NCBI GenBank assembly: GCA_031835245.1
Contig: JAVKOQ010000362.1
Location: forward strand, 1 to 51,030
Source of the DNA: Balamuthia mandrillaris
Lineage: Eukaryota; Discosea; Longamoebia; Balamuthiidae
Reading direction: 5' to 3'
Length of the DNA: 51,030 nucleotides
Under the pieces are notes generated by a model, which saw only the letters and a program-made list of their open reading frames with translations, was not told the DNA's origin and searched no databases. Shown piece after piece: positions 1-9,841 of this stretch (position 1 is the stretch's first letter; each line of letters starts with the position of its first letter). The translations under genes were made by a program, and so were the position numbers.

Positions 1-6
1 AAAAAT

Positions 7-88
7 GGTAGATATCCCACCCCACGACCATAAACTTCCCACCCCACCGATAAAAATTCCACCCCTCAGGTAAAAGTCCCAACCTATT
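7..88 (+). repeat. Left terminal inverted repeat, four sub-units
   Basis: Four consecutive degenerate units at 7-28, 29-48, 49-68 and 69-88, with a consensus near GGTAAAcgTCCCACCCCtca. The first unit is 22 nt and the other three are 20 nt. Unit order and lengths mirror the right end exactly. Such internally repeated ends may give several transposase binding sites. Confidence 0.85.
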
Positions 89-424
89 AGGGTGACATGA
101 ATTATGAGTAACTCTATCGTTACATTGCTACTGTGTTTCTCTTTGCTTGGCGAGAGGAATAACCGTTGTAAAAGAAACTGTCAGGAATTGAAAGCATGCT
201 GTATCCTTGGTCAACGGTTATTCCTCTCACCATTCTTGCCCGCCATACTTTTCTTTTTGTTCCCGCCTTTTTTTTTTCAATAACGTTACCGTTACTTTTT
301 CTTGGGTTGTAACAAGGTCTTCTTCTTTAACTTTTTTCTTTCAACTAGAAACAGCTACACACAACCATCACACACCTTTTTTGTTTGTTTGGCTTTTTGT
401 TTTTTCCTTTTTTTTTTTCACATT

Positions 425-2962
425 ATGGAAGCGAAGAAAAAAAGATTTGCCGAGATTTACGGGTGGATTTTTGAACGAAAGGTTCCATTGCAGCAGCTTT
501 CACGGTTGTACAATGGTGGAGAGGATGCTCCGACCTTTTATCGAGTCCAATGGAGATCAACTCGTGGGCTTACAAAGCGAACAGGAGTGAAGGTGCTTAG
601 TAATCCGCGGACCACCCTTGAAGGAGTGAAAGGGTTGGTGGCGCCTAAAGTCAAGAAGGTGAAGAATGGGGTCCTTGAGGTTGCACTCAGCGAGAATCTT
701 CACTGCTCTGGCGGCTTTGCCTGTGCTCCTCCTGCAAGAGGAAAGAAGAACAAAAAACTAAAGGACTGTGAAGTACAAAGCCGTTGGGTGGTGTTTAGAG
801 ATGAGCTAAACACTGCCTACATCTACATCCAGAAGGAAGCCCAAAGCCACGGACCTGGGTTTTGCGCGCCTTCCGCTTTGCCTATGACACCTGCGCTTCG
901 GCAGTGGCTCCGCCAGATGGATGGGCAAGGAACAAAAGAAGACGGAATGAATGGGAGAGGAGGAGCAATGACGGCGCACGAGCTGCAACGAATGTTGCTG
1001 GGGGGCGCTTGTGAGCTGGTCAAGGATGCTCGGGATGTACCCACTGTGCAGGAGATTGCCACTGTAATCCACAACGGAAGGAAAAAACTGCGAATCGGCA
1101 AGAAAGGGCAAACCAGCGCAGAAGCCCTCCAAGAGGCCTTGAATCGGCCAGAACTGGCTTCTACTATCCTTTTCCCACCTTTGGAGAGCCGTGAAACGTA
1201 CATCCTTGATCGCACGGCGGCCCGTCGGCCATGGATGATTTTTCTGATCGCGCCTTATGCAGTCACTGTGCTTCAGCGATGGGGTAAGGATGTAGTCGGC
1301 CTGGACAGCATCTACAAGCTATCCAAGTCACATCACCCCGTTTGGGCACTGGGGGTGCAAGATGACTTGGGACGGAGCTGGCCTGTTGCCTTCGCTGTTG
1401 CTAGCAAGGAACGAGCAGCAGTTGTGCGCTTTTTCCTTTCGTCTGTTCGTCACTTTTTTGAGACACAGACGACAACGATCTACTCCCCAAAACCTACGTG
1501 GCAACCCTTCGTAATGATCGACAAAGACAAGGTGGAGCGTAACGGGGCGACAAGTGCTGGCTTTCAGGTGGTGTTGTGTGACTTTCATGCACAACAACTG
1601 TGGAGAAAAAAAGTTGCGCAGTATGGTTTGTTCTCTCTCTTTCATGCATCTGCTCTCTCCCTCTCGTTGTTGCTCATACAAGTAGAAACTAACAATAATA
1701 CCAAACAACAAGGGAAGGATGATGGAAGTGTATTGGGTTTGTTAAAAAGACTGCAACATGCCATGACAGAAGATGCAGAGGAAGAACCAACAAAAGTGTT
1801 GAAGAACTATTGCCAAAAAAAGAGGATTACCCGTTTTTGGCAGTACTTTGACAAGAACTGGCTTTCTCCTCCATGGGCATCAACGTGGAAAAGCATTGAT
1901 CGTCCTGGGTACCGAGAGGGCTTGTGGAATACCAACAATGCAACAGAGACGATCTTTCGTAGCATTCTTCGTGATTTCCACTGCAAAGGCACCAAAGGGG
2001 ATCACAACTTGGTCTTAACGCTAGCAGACAATGTGTTTCGCCGCTACAATGTGGAGCTCAACCGCATCGATGTACTACAGCAACGCCCAAGCCTTGGTGT
2101 TTGCCGGCTTTGGAGGAGATATCAAGAGGGATTGCGGCTGGCACAGCACCAACAGAGTGAGAAACAGAAAGAAAAAGAAGAAATAGAGAATGGCAGCAAA
2201 AACGATGACAACAACAACGCCAGAGAGGAAAAAGAGGTAGAAGAAGGATTGAACGCACATTTTGTAGAGCTTGCTGACGGCGTTTTCAAATGGAATGAGT
2301 ACGACGTGACTATAGAATTGCCTTCATGCACCTGTCCTTACTTTCGGTATTATGGTAGGAGGTGCAAACACGTTTTTGGACTTGCTGCTCATCTACAGAA
2401 AACATTTTCAGATCAGACCCTTTTAGAGCTTGGGCTGAAAAGACAAACAAGACGCACCAACAGCAGCACCTCACAAGTGGCAAGAATAGTTGAAGATGAC
2501 ATCGTTGAAGCAGATGATACTGACTCCCTGGAGCAACGTGTAGCGCCTGTTACCCTTGATGATGAAGATGTGGAAGGAGAGGAGGGAGATGAACAGGACG
2601 AGGAACAGCAGGCGCTGCTACTGTTGGAGGAGCCATCGATGGATGAACTTGGGGAGGACGACGGCGGAGATCTTGAGGAAGAAACTTCTGAAGGAGAAGA
2701 ACACAACAATAAGAAAGAAGAGAAGGAGGAGAAGGAGGAGAAGGAGGAGGAGGAGAAGGAAAAGGAGAAAGACAAACTGAATGCAAACAAAAATCAAGGA
2801 ACAAAGCATCAACATCCAGTGGAGCCAAAAATCGAGTACTCTAGCAAGGAAGAAGCAGAACAAGCAATCGCATATGCTACAGGGAAGTCATCACCTGGGA
2901 GGCCGCGCAATACAACAAAGAGGCCGAAAGTAGCAACCAACCTGCGACTCACAGAAGAATGA
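425..2962 (+). CDS. MULE transposase with DDE domain and SWIM zinc finger
   Basis: A single open frame; the start is placed at ATG 425, the first ATG after a pyrimidine-rich leader, giving 845 residues. Catalytic acids are visible in the usual MULE contexts: D294 (GLDSIYK), D366 (VMIDKD), then C385-D-F-H of the CDFHxxxxW motif, and E508 in TNNATE. A SWIM finger C-x-C-x9-C-x-H follows at residues 635-649. The C-terminal 200 residues are very acidic and low-complexity, with long Glu and Lys/Glu runs. A pyrimidine-rich in-frame stretch near 1620-1686 could be a short retained intron. Family knowledge: such proteins cut and rejoin element ends in the nucleus. The protein may continue through splicing into the basic region at 3.1-3.5 kb. 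Confidence 0.85.
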   Translation: MEAKKKRFAEIYGWIFERKVPLQQLSRLYNGGEDAPTFYRVQWRSTRGLTKRTGVKVLSNPRTTLEGVKGLVAPKVKKVKNGVLEVALSENLHCSGGFACAPPARGKKNKKLKDCEVQSRWVVFRDELNTAYIYIQKEAQSHGPGFCAPSALPMTPALRQWLRQMDGQGTKEDGMNGRGGAMTAHELQRMLLGGACELVKDARDVPTVQEIATVIHNGRKKLRIGKKGQTSAEALQEALNRPELASTILFPPLESRETYILDRTAARRPWMIFLIAPYAVTVLQRWGKDVVGLDSIYKLSKSHHPVWALGVQDDLGRSWPVAFAVASKERAAVVRFFLSSVRHFFETQTTTIYSPKPTWQPFVMIDKDKVERNGATSAGFQVVLCDFHAQQLWRKKVAQYGLFSLFHASALSLSLLLIQVETNNNTKQQGKDDGSVLGLLKRLQHAMTEDAEEEPTKVLKNYCQKKRITRFWQYFDKNWLSPPWASTWKSIDRPGYREGLWNTNNATETIFRSILRDFHCKGTKGDHNLVLTLADNVFRRYNVELNRIDVLQQRPSLGVCRLWRRYQEGLRLAQHQQSEKQKEKEEIENGSKNDDNNNAREEKEVEEGLNAHFVELADGVFKWNEYDVTIELPSCTCPYFRYYGRRCKHVFGLAAHLQKTFSDQTLLELGLKRQTRRTNSSTSQVARIVEDDIVEADDTDSLEQRVAPVTLDDEDVEGEEGDEQDEEQQALLLLEEPSMDELGEDDGGDLEEETSEGEEHNNKKEEKEEKEEKEEEEKEKEKDKLNANKNQGTKHQHPVEPKIEYSSKEEAEQAIAYATGKSSPGRPRNTTKRPKVATNLRLTEE

Positions 2963-3115
2963 TTGCTTGAATTAAGTTAGTATCTCTTTTTTTTAAACAA
3001 AATCTCTCCCTCCTTTCCTACTTTTAGCTAACACCTCACACAAACACCAGAAACCGAACGTACCTTTCAATCAAATTTAACAAAACCTGAAACAACAAAG
3101 AAAAAGGCAGCGGCG

Positions 3116-3511
3116 GTGGCGGCGGCTGCACCAAAAAAACAACAAAATCAAAAAACAAAAACGCAAAGTGGTATGTTTGTCACTTTTTGTATCAAGCAGA
3201 TTCTTTTTCTGAAGTTGATTTTTGTCATTTTTGAAGAGTGCAAAGCAAAGCGTACCTCTCAATGGCAAAAGAACTGTAAAACGGAAGAGATCTATGGCGT
3301 CGCACCCGTGGTGAACTACCAGGATCCCCGAGTGGACAAAAGGAAGCCTCTCTCTCCAAAACGACAACTGAAGCCCAACCCACGGTACCAGAAAACACAG
3401 GTCGTGAAGCTCCTCTCTCCTCAAAAAAAAGAACAGAACGAAGAAAAGGTGCCCAGCGGGACAAAGAAAAGACTGGCCAAAAGAACAAAACGAAAAAAAA
3501 AAGCCCCCTAA
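3116..3511 (+). CDS. Possible basic distal exon or second small ORF of the MULE
   Basis: Between the transposase stop and the right inverted repeat lies an Ala- and Lys-rich open frame with no recognised domain; it ends in a strongly basic tail (KKRLAKRTKRKKKAP). A small intron-like stretch with GTATGT near 3172 and TTTTTGAAG near 3237 interrupts it. The coding sense is hinted by few stops and by the nuclear-localisation-like tail. It could be a 3' exon of the transposase, an accessory protein, or chance. The first codon of the open frame is not ATG, so I do not assert an independent start. Confidence 0.3.
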   Translation: MAAAAPKKQQNQKTKTQSGMFVTFCIKQILFLKLIFVIFEECKAKRTSQWQKNCKTEEIYGVAPVVNYQDPRVDKRKPLSPKRQLKPNPRYQKTQVVKLLSPQKKEQNEEKVPSGTKKRLAKRTKRKKKAP

Positions 3512-3621
3512 AAAATAAATTTTTGATTTTTCTGATCCCTTTTCTCCACTCTCTAAAATAATGGCCAGCGCACGCTTTGGTGGCAAAATAGCACAAAAAT
3601 AATAGGTTGTTATAAATACAT

Positions 3622-3703
3622 ATTAGGGTGGGTAAATTACCTGAGGGGTGGGACGTTTACCGAAGGGGTGGGACTTTTAGCGTTGTGGGGTGGGACGTTT
3701 ACC
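3622..3703 (-). repeat. Right terminal inverted repeat, four sub-units
   Basis: Read on the minus strand from 3703 inward, the units are 3703-3682 (22 nt), 3681-3662, 3661-3642 and 3641-3622 (20 nt each). Each resembles GGTAAACGTCCCACCCC plus a variable tail. The 22-20-20-20 register is the same as at the left end, which supports exact element boundaries near 7 and 3703. Confidence 0.85.
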
Positions 3704-3709
3704 CGATTC

Positions 3710-4775
3710 ATGGGATTATGCAGTATCTTGGTGGGTTGTGCTTTGTTGTGGCTTTGTTTAGTTTCTTGGTTGGTAACCTCCTTTCCAGGGCTGTGGCGGA
3801 TGGAAGGCAAGATACTGTTCGTGGGGCTGGATAATGCGGGCAAAACCACGCTGCTGTGTCTGCTCAGCCAGGACGTCATCCGTTCTTACCCACCAACAAT
3901 GCATCCTCGTACGATCCTCGCTGTTTCTTTGCGTTCTTTGTTCTTTCTTTTTCTCTTGTTCGCACTCTTGCTCTTCTCTCCTCTTTGCATCACCACTCTG
4001 TCTGACTTGATCTTTTGACGCATCCACAAAACAGAAATGGATACTGTCCACATAGGAAAGGCCACCTTCAAAGCGTTTGACCTTGGTGGGCATCAAAACG
4101 CCAGATCTTTCTGGAAGGTACCCTTCATTCCGCTATATGCCCACTTTTTTTTTTTGCTTGTTGTTCTAAGCAATAGTCACACTGAACAACACACAATCCA
4201 GCATTATGTTGAGGTGGACGCCGTCGTGTTTATGGTAGATGCGTGCGACAGAGACAGATTTGAGGAAGCCAAAGAAGAGCTAAATGTAAGTATCATACAA
4301 GACTCTTTTAACTTTGTTCCTAACATTTTCCTCTTTGCTGTGTTACTAGGGAGTTCTAAGTTCAGACGTGTTCTTGCATGTTCCTATTCTTGTGCTTGGC
4401 AATAAGATTGACAATCCACGTGCTGTCGACGAACATACATTACGGTTTGTTCCGTTCCTCTCTCGTTCACGCCCTGCCTAAAAGTTCATTTCCTGTATTG
4501 ACTAAACTGTTTATCAATTCTTCATGAGTGAAGAAAGGAGCTTGGCCTTCTGAACACAACCACCGGAAAACCGAACAAAGCGCTTCCCAAGAACCATCCT
4601 TCGTATATACGACCAGTGGAGCTGTTTATGTGCAGCGTCGTTAAAAAAGCTGGATTAAAAGAAGGTTTGTACAGAACGTCGTTGTTTTGTTGTTGTAAAT
4701 ACCGTGTAACTGACTCCAATCCTTTGGGCTTGTTTTGCAGCATTTGAGTGGATAGAGAGGAATGTTGATATCTGA
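3710..4775 (+). CDS. SAR1: SAR1-type small GTPase of COPII vesicle coats
   Basis: Six exons: 3710-3912, 4036-4117, 4202-4285, 4331-4444, 4534-4665 and 4741-4775. The first and fourth acceptors are approximate. The protein carries the P-loop GLDNAGKTT, switch I region PPTMHP, the DLGGH switch II, NKID, and the Sar1-specific C-terminal region RPVELFMCSVV followed by a short amphipathic end. Sar1 recruits Sec23/Sec24 at ER exit sites. The N-terminus is odd: about 30 hydrophobic residues precede FPGLWRMEGK, more hydrophobic than the usual amphipathic helix. The ATG lies 6 bp after the transposon inverted repeat, so the natural 5' UTR or first exon may have been displaced. An AATAAA sits about 35 bp after the stop. 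Confidence 0.9.
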
Positions 4776-4843
4776 AACACGATTCTGTAGAACGAAGTCC
4801 ATCAGAGAAAGAAATAAATCAAAGGATACAGATTTGTCACGTT

Positions 4844-4900
<57 letters not shown>

Positions 4901-5068
4901 CAGAGAGACATGGGGAGAGAGAGAAAGAGATGTAGAGCGATGGGGATATAACAAGTTAACTCTAGGTAGGAGAGGAGAGAAGAGAGAGGAGAGGACGACG
5001 GAGAGGCAGGAGAGAACAGGAGCAGGAAAAGAGCATGAACTTTCTTTTTTACCTCCTTTTCGCCGTAT
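4776..5068. repeat. Convergent spacer with (GA)n microsatellite
   Basis: The spacer between the SAR1 stop and the hydrolase stop holds a (GA)n tract at about 4845-4891, grading into GACAGA and degenerate purine repeats to about 5030. It contains the likely SAR1 polyadenylation signal AATAAA near 4812. I see no gene in it. Confidence 0.8.
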
Positions 5069-6268
5069 TTAGAATCGCGCCGCTGTCAGTGCAGGATAAG
5101 GAGGCGAAGAAGCAGAAAGACGAAGAGAGAGCCACGTTCCAAGCCAACGCCATGCCTCCAAGGACAACTCCGGGCTCGTCACGAGTTGCATATGATCGGG
5201 TGGTTGTGTCTCGCTCCGCAACACCACAATCCGGTTTCCACCTTGTGGTTTCTCTCTCTTCGCGTCTGAGGTAGATGAGAGAAGAAGCGCTTCACGCGTA
5301 GGGATCGTAGCCGAAAAGAGCAACGCGTCTTCGGGGTTACAAGTCAGAACATCCCGCTCGGACAACAAATGCAAGAAGGGACACCGGATTCTCTTCAAGC
5401 CTTCGTTGTAGTCCCAACCGCTCCCTCGATGCTTCCATTCGTTCCTCACAAACGTCATCAGCGTTTGGGAGAAGTAAGTGAAGGCCTCGTCAGTGGCGTT
5501 GCGACGGAACCAAGAGGTGGGATAGCGTCCCACGGTCCACAGGATGAGCAGAGCAACGTAACAAGAGGCCAACTTGACGAACCACCGCCTTCGGGAGGCG
5601 CAATGTCGTTGTTGCCACGTGTTGCCAGCGATGCTGACGACGGCCTTGACCCTGTCGGCGTGTTTCGTGTGAACAAGGACAGCATCGGCATGTAGAGAAA
5701 GCTGTTGGTCGTATCGGACGTTGCATAATAGCTTTGTTTGTTGTTGCATATCGATGATCGTTGGTGATGAAGGTGCAGATGAAGAAGAGGATGACCAAGA
5801 AAGCGAAGAAGCCATTCCGAGGTATGCAGGAAAGGTATGTCCACAAAGAGAATGCCCAACCAGAGCTACAGGAGCGCAAGGATCGATCCTCTCCGCAAGC
5901 TCAATGAAAGCACCCGTATCCAACACAATGTCATCATAGCTCCAATCCAAACCAGAAGAAGAAGGAGAAGAAGCAGGACGGCTTCTTCCATGTCCTCTTA
6001 TGTCAGGAACGAGCACACGAAAGCCAAACTCGCAGCAGAGCACCTCTCCTAATGTCTTTCGTTGTGTGCTTTCAACGGCAATGAGTTTGCGTTGTGGTGC
6101 TGTTTCTGGCCGCAGAGGAGAGGAGAAGAGTGTGCGGGGAACAAGAGTGGAACTGTCTGTCATCATGGCATGTCCCAAAATGACTATTGGAACGGAATGT
6201 TGTGAGGAAGAACAGGAAGCATGGAGTGGAATCAGGTCATGCACAAAGACCTGCCAACCATCTGCCAT
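5069..6268 (-). CDS. Alpha/beta hydrolase-fold protein
   Basis: A single-exon gene of 399 residues starting at ATG 6268. The nucleophile elbow is GHSLCGH with Ser140; an oxyanion-side motif VILGHAMMTD lies at 29-38 and DIRGHGRS at 89-96, the usual pattern after strand 4. Asp306 (SERDVLT) and His359 (PPDHMQL) are well placed to complete the triad. The hydrophobic stretch at about 233-248 could be a cap helix or membrane contact. There is a Ser-rich insertion near 155-168. Family members hydrolyse esters, amides, epoxides or lipids; the substrate cannot be told from sequence. No signal peptide is evident. It is convergent with SAR1 and in tandem with the CAF-1 gene. Confidence 0.85.
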   Translation of the reverse strand: MADGWQVFVHDLIPLHASCSSSQHSVPIVILGHAMMTDSSTLVPRTLFSSPLRPETAPQRKLIAVESTQRKTLGEVLCCEFGFRVLVPDIRGHGRSRPASSPSSSGLDWSYDDIVLDTGAFIELAERIDPCAPVALVGHSLCGHTFPAYLGMASSLSWSSSSSSAPSSPTIIDMQQQTKLLCNVRYDQQLSLHADAVLVHTKHADRVKAVVSIAGNTWQQRHCASRRRWFVKLASCYVALLILWTVGRYPTSWFRRNATDEAFTYFSQTLMTFVRNEWKHRGSGWDYNEGLKRIRCPFLHLLSERDVLTCNPEDALLFSATIPTREALLLSSTSDAKREKPQGGNRIVVLRSETQPPDHMQLVTSPELSLEAWRWLGTWLSLRLSASSPPYPALTAARF

Positions 6269-6576
6269 CTACAGACAACGTGATTAGCAAAGTTTTTCTG
6301 ATGTGCGCAAAAAACGAAAATAAACAAACAAACATGTAGAGTGTGATGACCCCAAAACAGACGTCTGGCAGAGTCTTGCGGTAACGTGCTCATTCTTCTC
6401 TCTCACTTTCTTCTATAATGAACAATATTATTCAAAAGTTTTGAGATAATTGATGATTATCACAATATGACGATAAATGTAACGATTGCTCAAACGCGAT
6501 TGGCCCATTTTACAAAGTAACAAAAAAAAATTATAAAGAAAGAGAGAGTGAAAAAAAAAGAGTTATCGTTCTCCTT
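6269..6576. promoter_or_regulatory. Spacer upstream of the hydrolase gene, no gene seen
   Basis: AT-rich spacer between the hydrolase start (6268, minus) and the CAF-1 stop (6577, minus). It must hold the hydrolase promoter and the CAF-1 3' end. I see AT-rich blocks such as AACAATATTATTC near 6421 but no recognisable element and no gene. Confidence 0.5.
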
Positions 6577-6974
6577 TCATTCCTTCATTTCCACGGTTTT
6601 GCTTATCGTTTGCAGTTGTTCCAAGTCCATTGCGTCCTCTTCCGACAAGGAAGAAGAAGAAGAAGAAGAACGACCCTCTGTCTCCACCATGACCGCTTTG
6701 TCCACGTCTTTATCTTTTTCTTCACTCTTTCGGTTATTGTGGTCGGCACAGTCGCTTCTGTTCTTGTTGGTGGATAGTCCAAAGAAAGAAGTAATGGGTT
6801 TGATGCGACGCGTCGGCGTTGTTGTGGGCTCGGAGGTGGCAGTTGCCGTGGGACTGGGCGATGGTGATTGCTGTTGCTGTTGTTGTTGTGTTGGTAGCGT
6901 CTCCTCCAACTGATTCTCTGATTTCTAATGAATGAAAGCATTCATATGAAAGAGCAAGAGAGAATGAGAACAAC

Positions 6975-7005
<31 letters not shown>

Positions 7006-9446
7006 AGATAGAAACCAATTTCAAGAGAATTTCTGGAGTTAATGTCCAACGAGCCTGTTGTTAGACGAGGGAGAAGGATAAGCTTCTGGTTGCAAATACC
7101 AAAAAAAAAAGTGAATGATGAGCAGAGAACGAACCGGTGCTCCAGCCAAAGGTTTCTCCTTTGTTGCAATCTCTTTTATTTTCATCTTTATCTGCCTCTT
7201 TGACACTTTCGAATGTCTGTTTTAAAGAATAGGCTTAGGAAAAAAAATAAAACAAGGGAGAGGAAGGATAGAGACGAGCGAACAAGGGAGAGAAGGAAGA
7301 GCAAGAGGAGATGACATACAGTTCTTTGAATTGGGTCACAAGCTTTAGGATGCTATTCGCTTCGGCATTGCTTTGCACAAAGGTAGCAAGAGCCGGCAAG
7401 AGCTCTTCCGGAAAGCTCACTGCCGTTTCTTTGCTCTTCATAGTTTCATCTTTCTCCTTTTCTTTCGTCGCTTTCTTCTCTTTCTCTGCAACAAGAATTG
7501 GGACTTCGCTGCAAAGCAGTTGCACTTTAAAGTCTCGTAAAACGTTAAAAGAAGAGGACGAAGAGAGTTTGTCAAACTCTTTATCGTCGGAACAAAAGAA
7601 TGGACCAACGATGATAGGAACGAGTTTGGAAGGAGCAGCCGAAGAGGTAGACGTCGAAGATGCAGAAGATGAAGAAGAAGAAGAAGAAGAAATGACAACT
7701 TTCTCTTTTGACGCATCGCAGAAGAGTTCTTTGTGTTTATCGTCGTCCAGGACGCCATCCTCATCAAGAGCAGCCTGGATGCCTTCATCCTCTGAGAGGT
7801 ATCCATCCGGGACCAACCAGCCATCATTCTTTACCGTTCATGTTAGCACGAAATCAATGTGAAAGATAAACAAGATAGTGAAAATGAAAAGAAGTCAAAG
7901 CACAGTTAACGATACCTCTTCATCTTCATCTTCCTCATCGCTCTGTTCATCATCCTCATCACCGATGAGCTCTCCCGGTTCTTCCTCCGCCCAGTCATCA
8001 TCACTGTCATAGTCATAGTCGAGAACGCCAGAGGGATCCTTTGCAAACGGTCTTCTTCCGTGCTTCAAGCAATTCTGAGCTGGTTGTTTGCTCCAAGTCC
8101 CAAAGTAAGGAGGACGATTGTTTTCGTGAAACTGGAGAAGCTTCATTCGTTTGTGTTGTTGATGGTGAACTGATATCTCTTCTTTGCTTCTGTCCTTTCT
8201 TTCGTTGTCGAACATGATAAGTTCTTCGTCGTCCTCTTGTTCTTTGTTTTGGGTTTGTTGTTTCTTTGTTGCTTCGATGCGAGCCTTCTTTCTCTCGTTT
8301 AACTCATTCATGATTGTTTGAATGGAAATAACAGAAGTAGAAGACGAAGATGAAGATGAAAAAGAGAAGAGATCATCCAACTCGGACGGACAGAACGTGG
8401 TTGGACCATAAACTAACGGTCGAATGGGAGCACGGATGGTGTCTTTTGGTAAGTCAACTCCTGGAAAGAGCGGAAGCTTTGTCTCCTTCGTTGTTGTTCG
8501 TTTCGCTGATTATAAAAAGGTGTGTGAGAAGAACGAAAGAAGATAGAGGTGAAATGAAGTAAATGGAAAGAAAGGAAACCTGGACTCGCAGTTTGATTCT
8601 TTGTAGGAGAAGAGAGAAACGAAACAAGAATGTTCTTCTGCTTCTCCATTTTCTGTTTCTTCTCTTCCTCGATGCGCACTCTCTCCTCTTCCTTTTTCTT
8701 TCTCTCCTCTTCTTTCTTCTTCCTTTCTTCTTCTTTCTTTTTCTTCTCCTCTTCCTTCTTCTGTCGTTCCAGCTCTCTTTGCTCCTCCGCTTTCTTCCTC
8801 TCTTCCTGTTTCAACTTTTTCTCCTCCTCTTTGGCCTTCTTCCTCTCCTCTCGCTCCAAGAGGCGTTTTCGTTTCTCCTCCTCTTTCTTGGCGAGTGCCT
8901 CCTCCCTCTTCCTTCTTTCCTCTTCCCTCTGCCTCGCTTTCTCCTCTTTGGCGAGCTGCAGTTGCTGCTTCTTTGCCTCTTGCTCTGCTTTCTTGCGAGC
9001 TCTTTCTTCCAGCTGTTGTCGCTTCAGCAATTCCTGAAAATAAAGAAAGAGAGAGTGAGAGAGAGAGAGGGAGAGTGAGTGAGTGAGAGGGAGGAGGAGA
9101 AAGCAGAACAAACTCTTTCTTCTTTGCTTAGCGAGACTCGTTTTCGTTTCTTTTCGGCGTTGCTCGAGGCTGCACCATCGGCAGGAAGAGGAGAGGCCAC
9201 GGGAAGCGCTTCGCCCTTCTGCTCAAGCGGAACGATCTTAGGTTGTGTGGGACCACTGGTTTCTCCTTTTTCTTTTTTCGTCTTCCTGTGTTTTTTCCTT
9301 GGCGGGAGCCTATTTTCTTTGTCTTCTTCTTCTTCTTCCGCTTCCTCTTCCTCTTCCTCTTCTGCTACTTCCTCCGGTGGTTCCACTCTATCCCTGATCT
9401 CTTGCGAGGAAATCAAAAGGGGATCATCTTCGATGGTTCCTTCCAT
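6577..9446 (-). CDS. CHAF1A: Chromatin assembly factor 1 large subunit (p150/CHAF1A)
   Basis: Seven exons on the minus strand: 9446-9114, 9033-8580, 8505-7916, 7828-7320, 7216-7135, 7054-7016 and 6924-6577, giving 784 residues with consistent phases. Order of parts: an acidic N-terminus; a long highly charged KER-type coiled coil in exon 2; the p150 signature in exon 3 (LLQFHENNRPPYFGTWSK, then DYDSDDDWAEEEPGE and an acidic run); VPDGYLSEDEG in exon 4; the winged-helix-like part RQIKMKIKEIA and RWTLTPEILLKL in exons 5-6; and a tail with ITSFFG, resembling a PCNA-binding PIP motif, after a polyGln run. CAF-1 deposits H3-H4 behind replication forks with PCNA. The ITSFFG site is C-terminal, whereas animal proteins carry PIP motifs nearer the N-terminus. 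Start ATG 9446 is the first in frame. Confidence 0.93.
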
Positions 9447-9841
9447 GATGGGACCTCCCTACTTTCTATCTTTTTTTTTTTTGCTTTTCTTCTTCTCTCC
9501 CTCCTCCACTCCAGTTTGGACGGTTGAAAAAAAAATGGCGGGAAAACACATACCACGACGACATGGAATATGTGTCTACACAATAAAGAGTCGACAAATT
9601 TTAAAGTCTCCGCTGGATGGTTTGCATTCCAAACCTGCTTTGCATGTTTTTCATGCTTTCCATTCCGAAGAAAGCAAAAAGAAAAGTGGACGAATTTCAG
9701 CGGCACGAAAGAAGGAAACAACATGAAAGGGTCCCTCCATCTCCCTTCCCTTCCACACCACTCCTCCACTCCACTCCCACTCCTTTTCTTTCTTTTATTT
9801 TCTTTCAACAAGTGTTTGACAGACCGTAAAAGTTTTTAACC
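9447..9841. promoter_or_regulatory. Divergent promoter between CAF-1 and erythromycin-esterase-like genes
   Basis: A 395-bp spacer separating a minus-strand and a plus-strand start. It contains AGTCGACAAATTT near 9592, one of several GTCGAC sites found in spacers of this window, and pyrimidine-rich runs just before ATG 9842. No other gene is visible. Confidence 0.5.

Larger units (their letters stand above)
7..3703 (+). mobile_element. Mutator-like (MULE) DNA transposon, apparently complete
   Basis: A 3.7-kb element bounded by matching terminal inverted repeats (7-88 and 3622-3703) that encloses one long transposase gene (425-2962) with a MULE-type DDE domain and a SWIM zinc finger. The transposase frame is open, with no stop inside the catalytic or SWIM regions, so the copy looks young or still active. 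Only six bases lie left of the element, too few to test for the 8-11 bp target duplication typical of MULEs; those six do not match the bases after 3703. The right end lies directly upstream of the SAR1 start codon. Family assignment rests on the transposase; the subdivided inverted repeats are unusual. Confidence 0.85.

Noticed and set aside
1-6. Target-site duplication of the transposon
   Set aside because: Only six bases are available on the left and they do not match the bases following 3703, so it cannot be shown or excluded.
8563-9078. Long plus-strand open frames rich in Leu/Phe/Ser opposite the CAF-1 coiled coil
   Set aside because: They are the antisense of GAG/AAG-rich codons of the KER region; no motif and no independent start.
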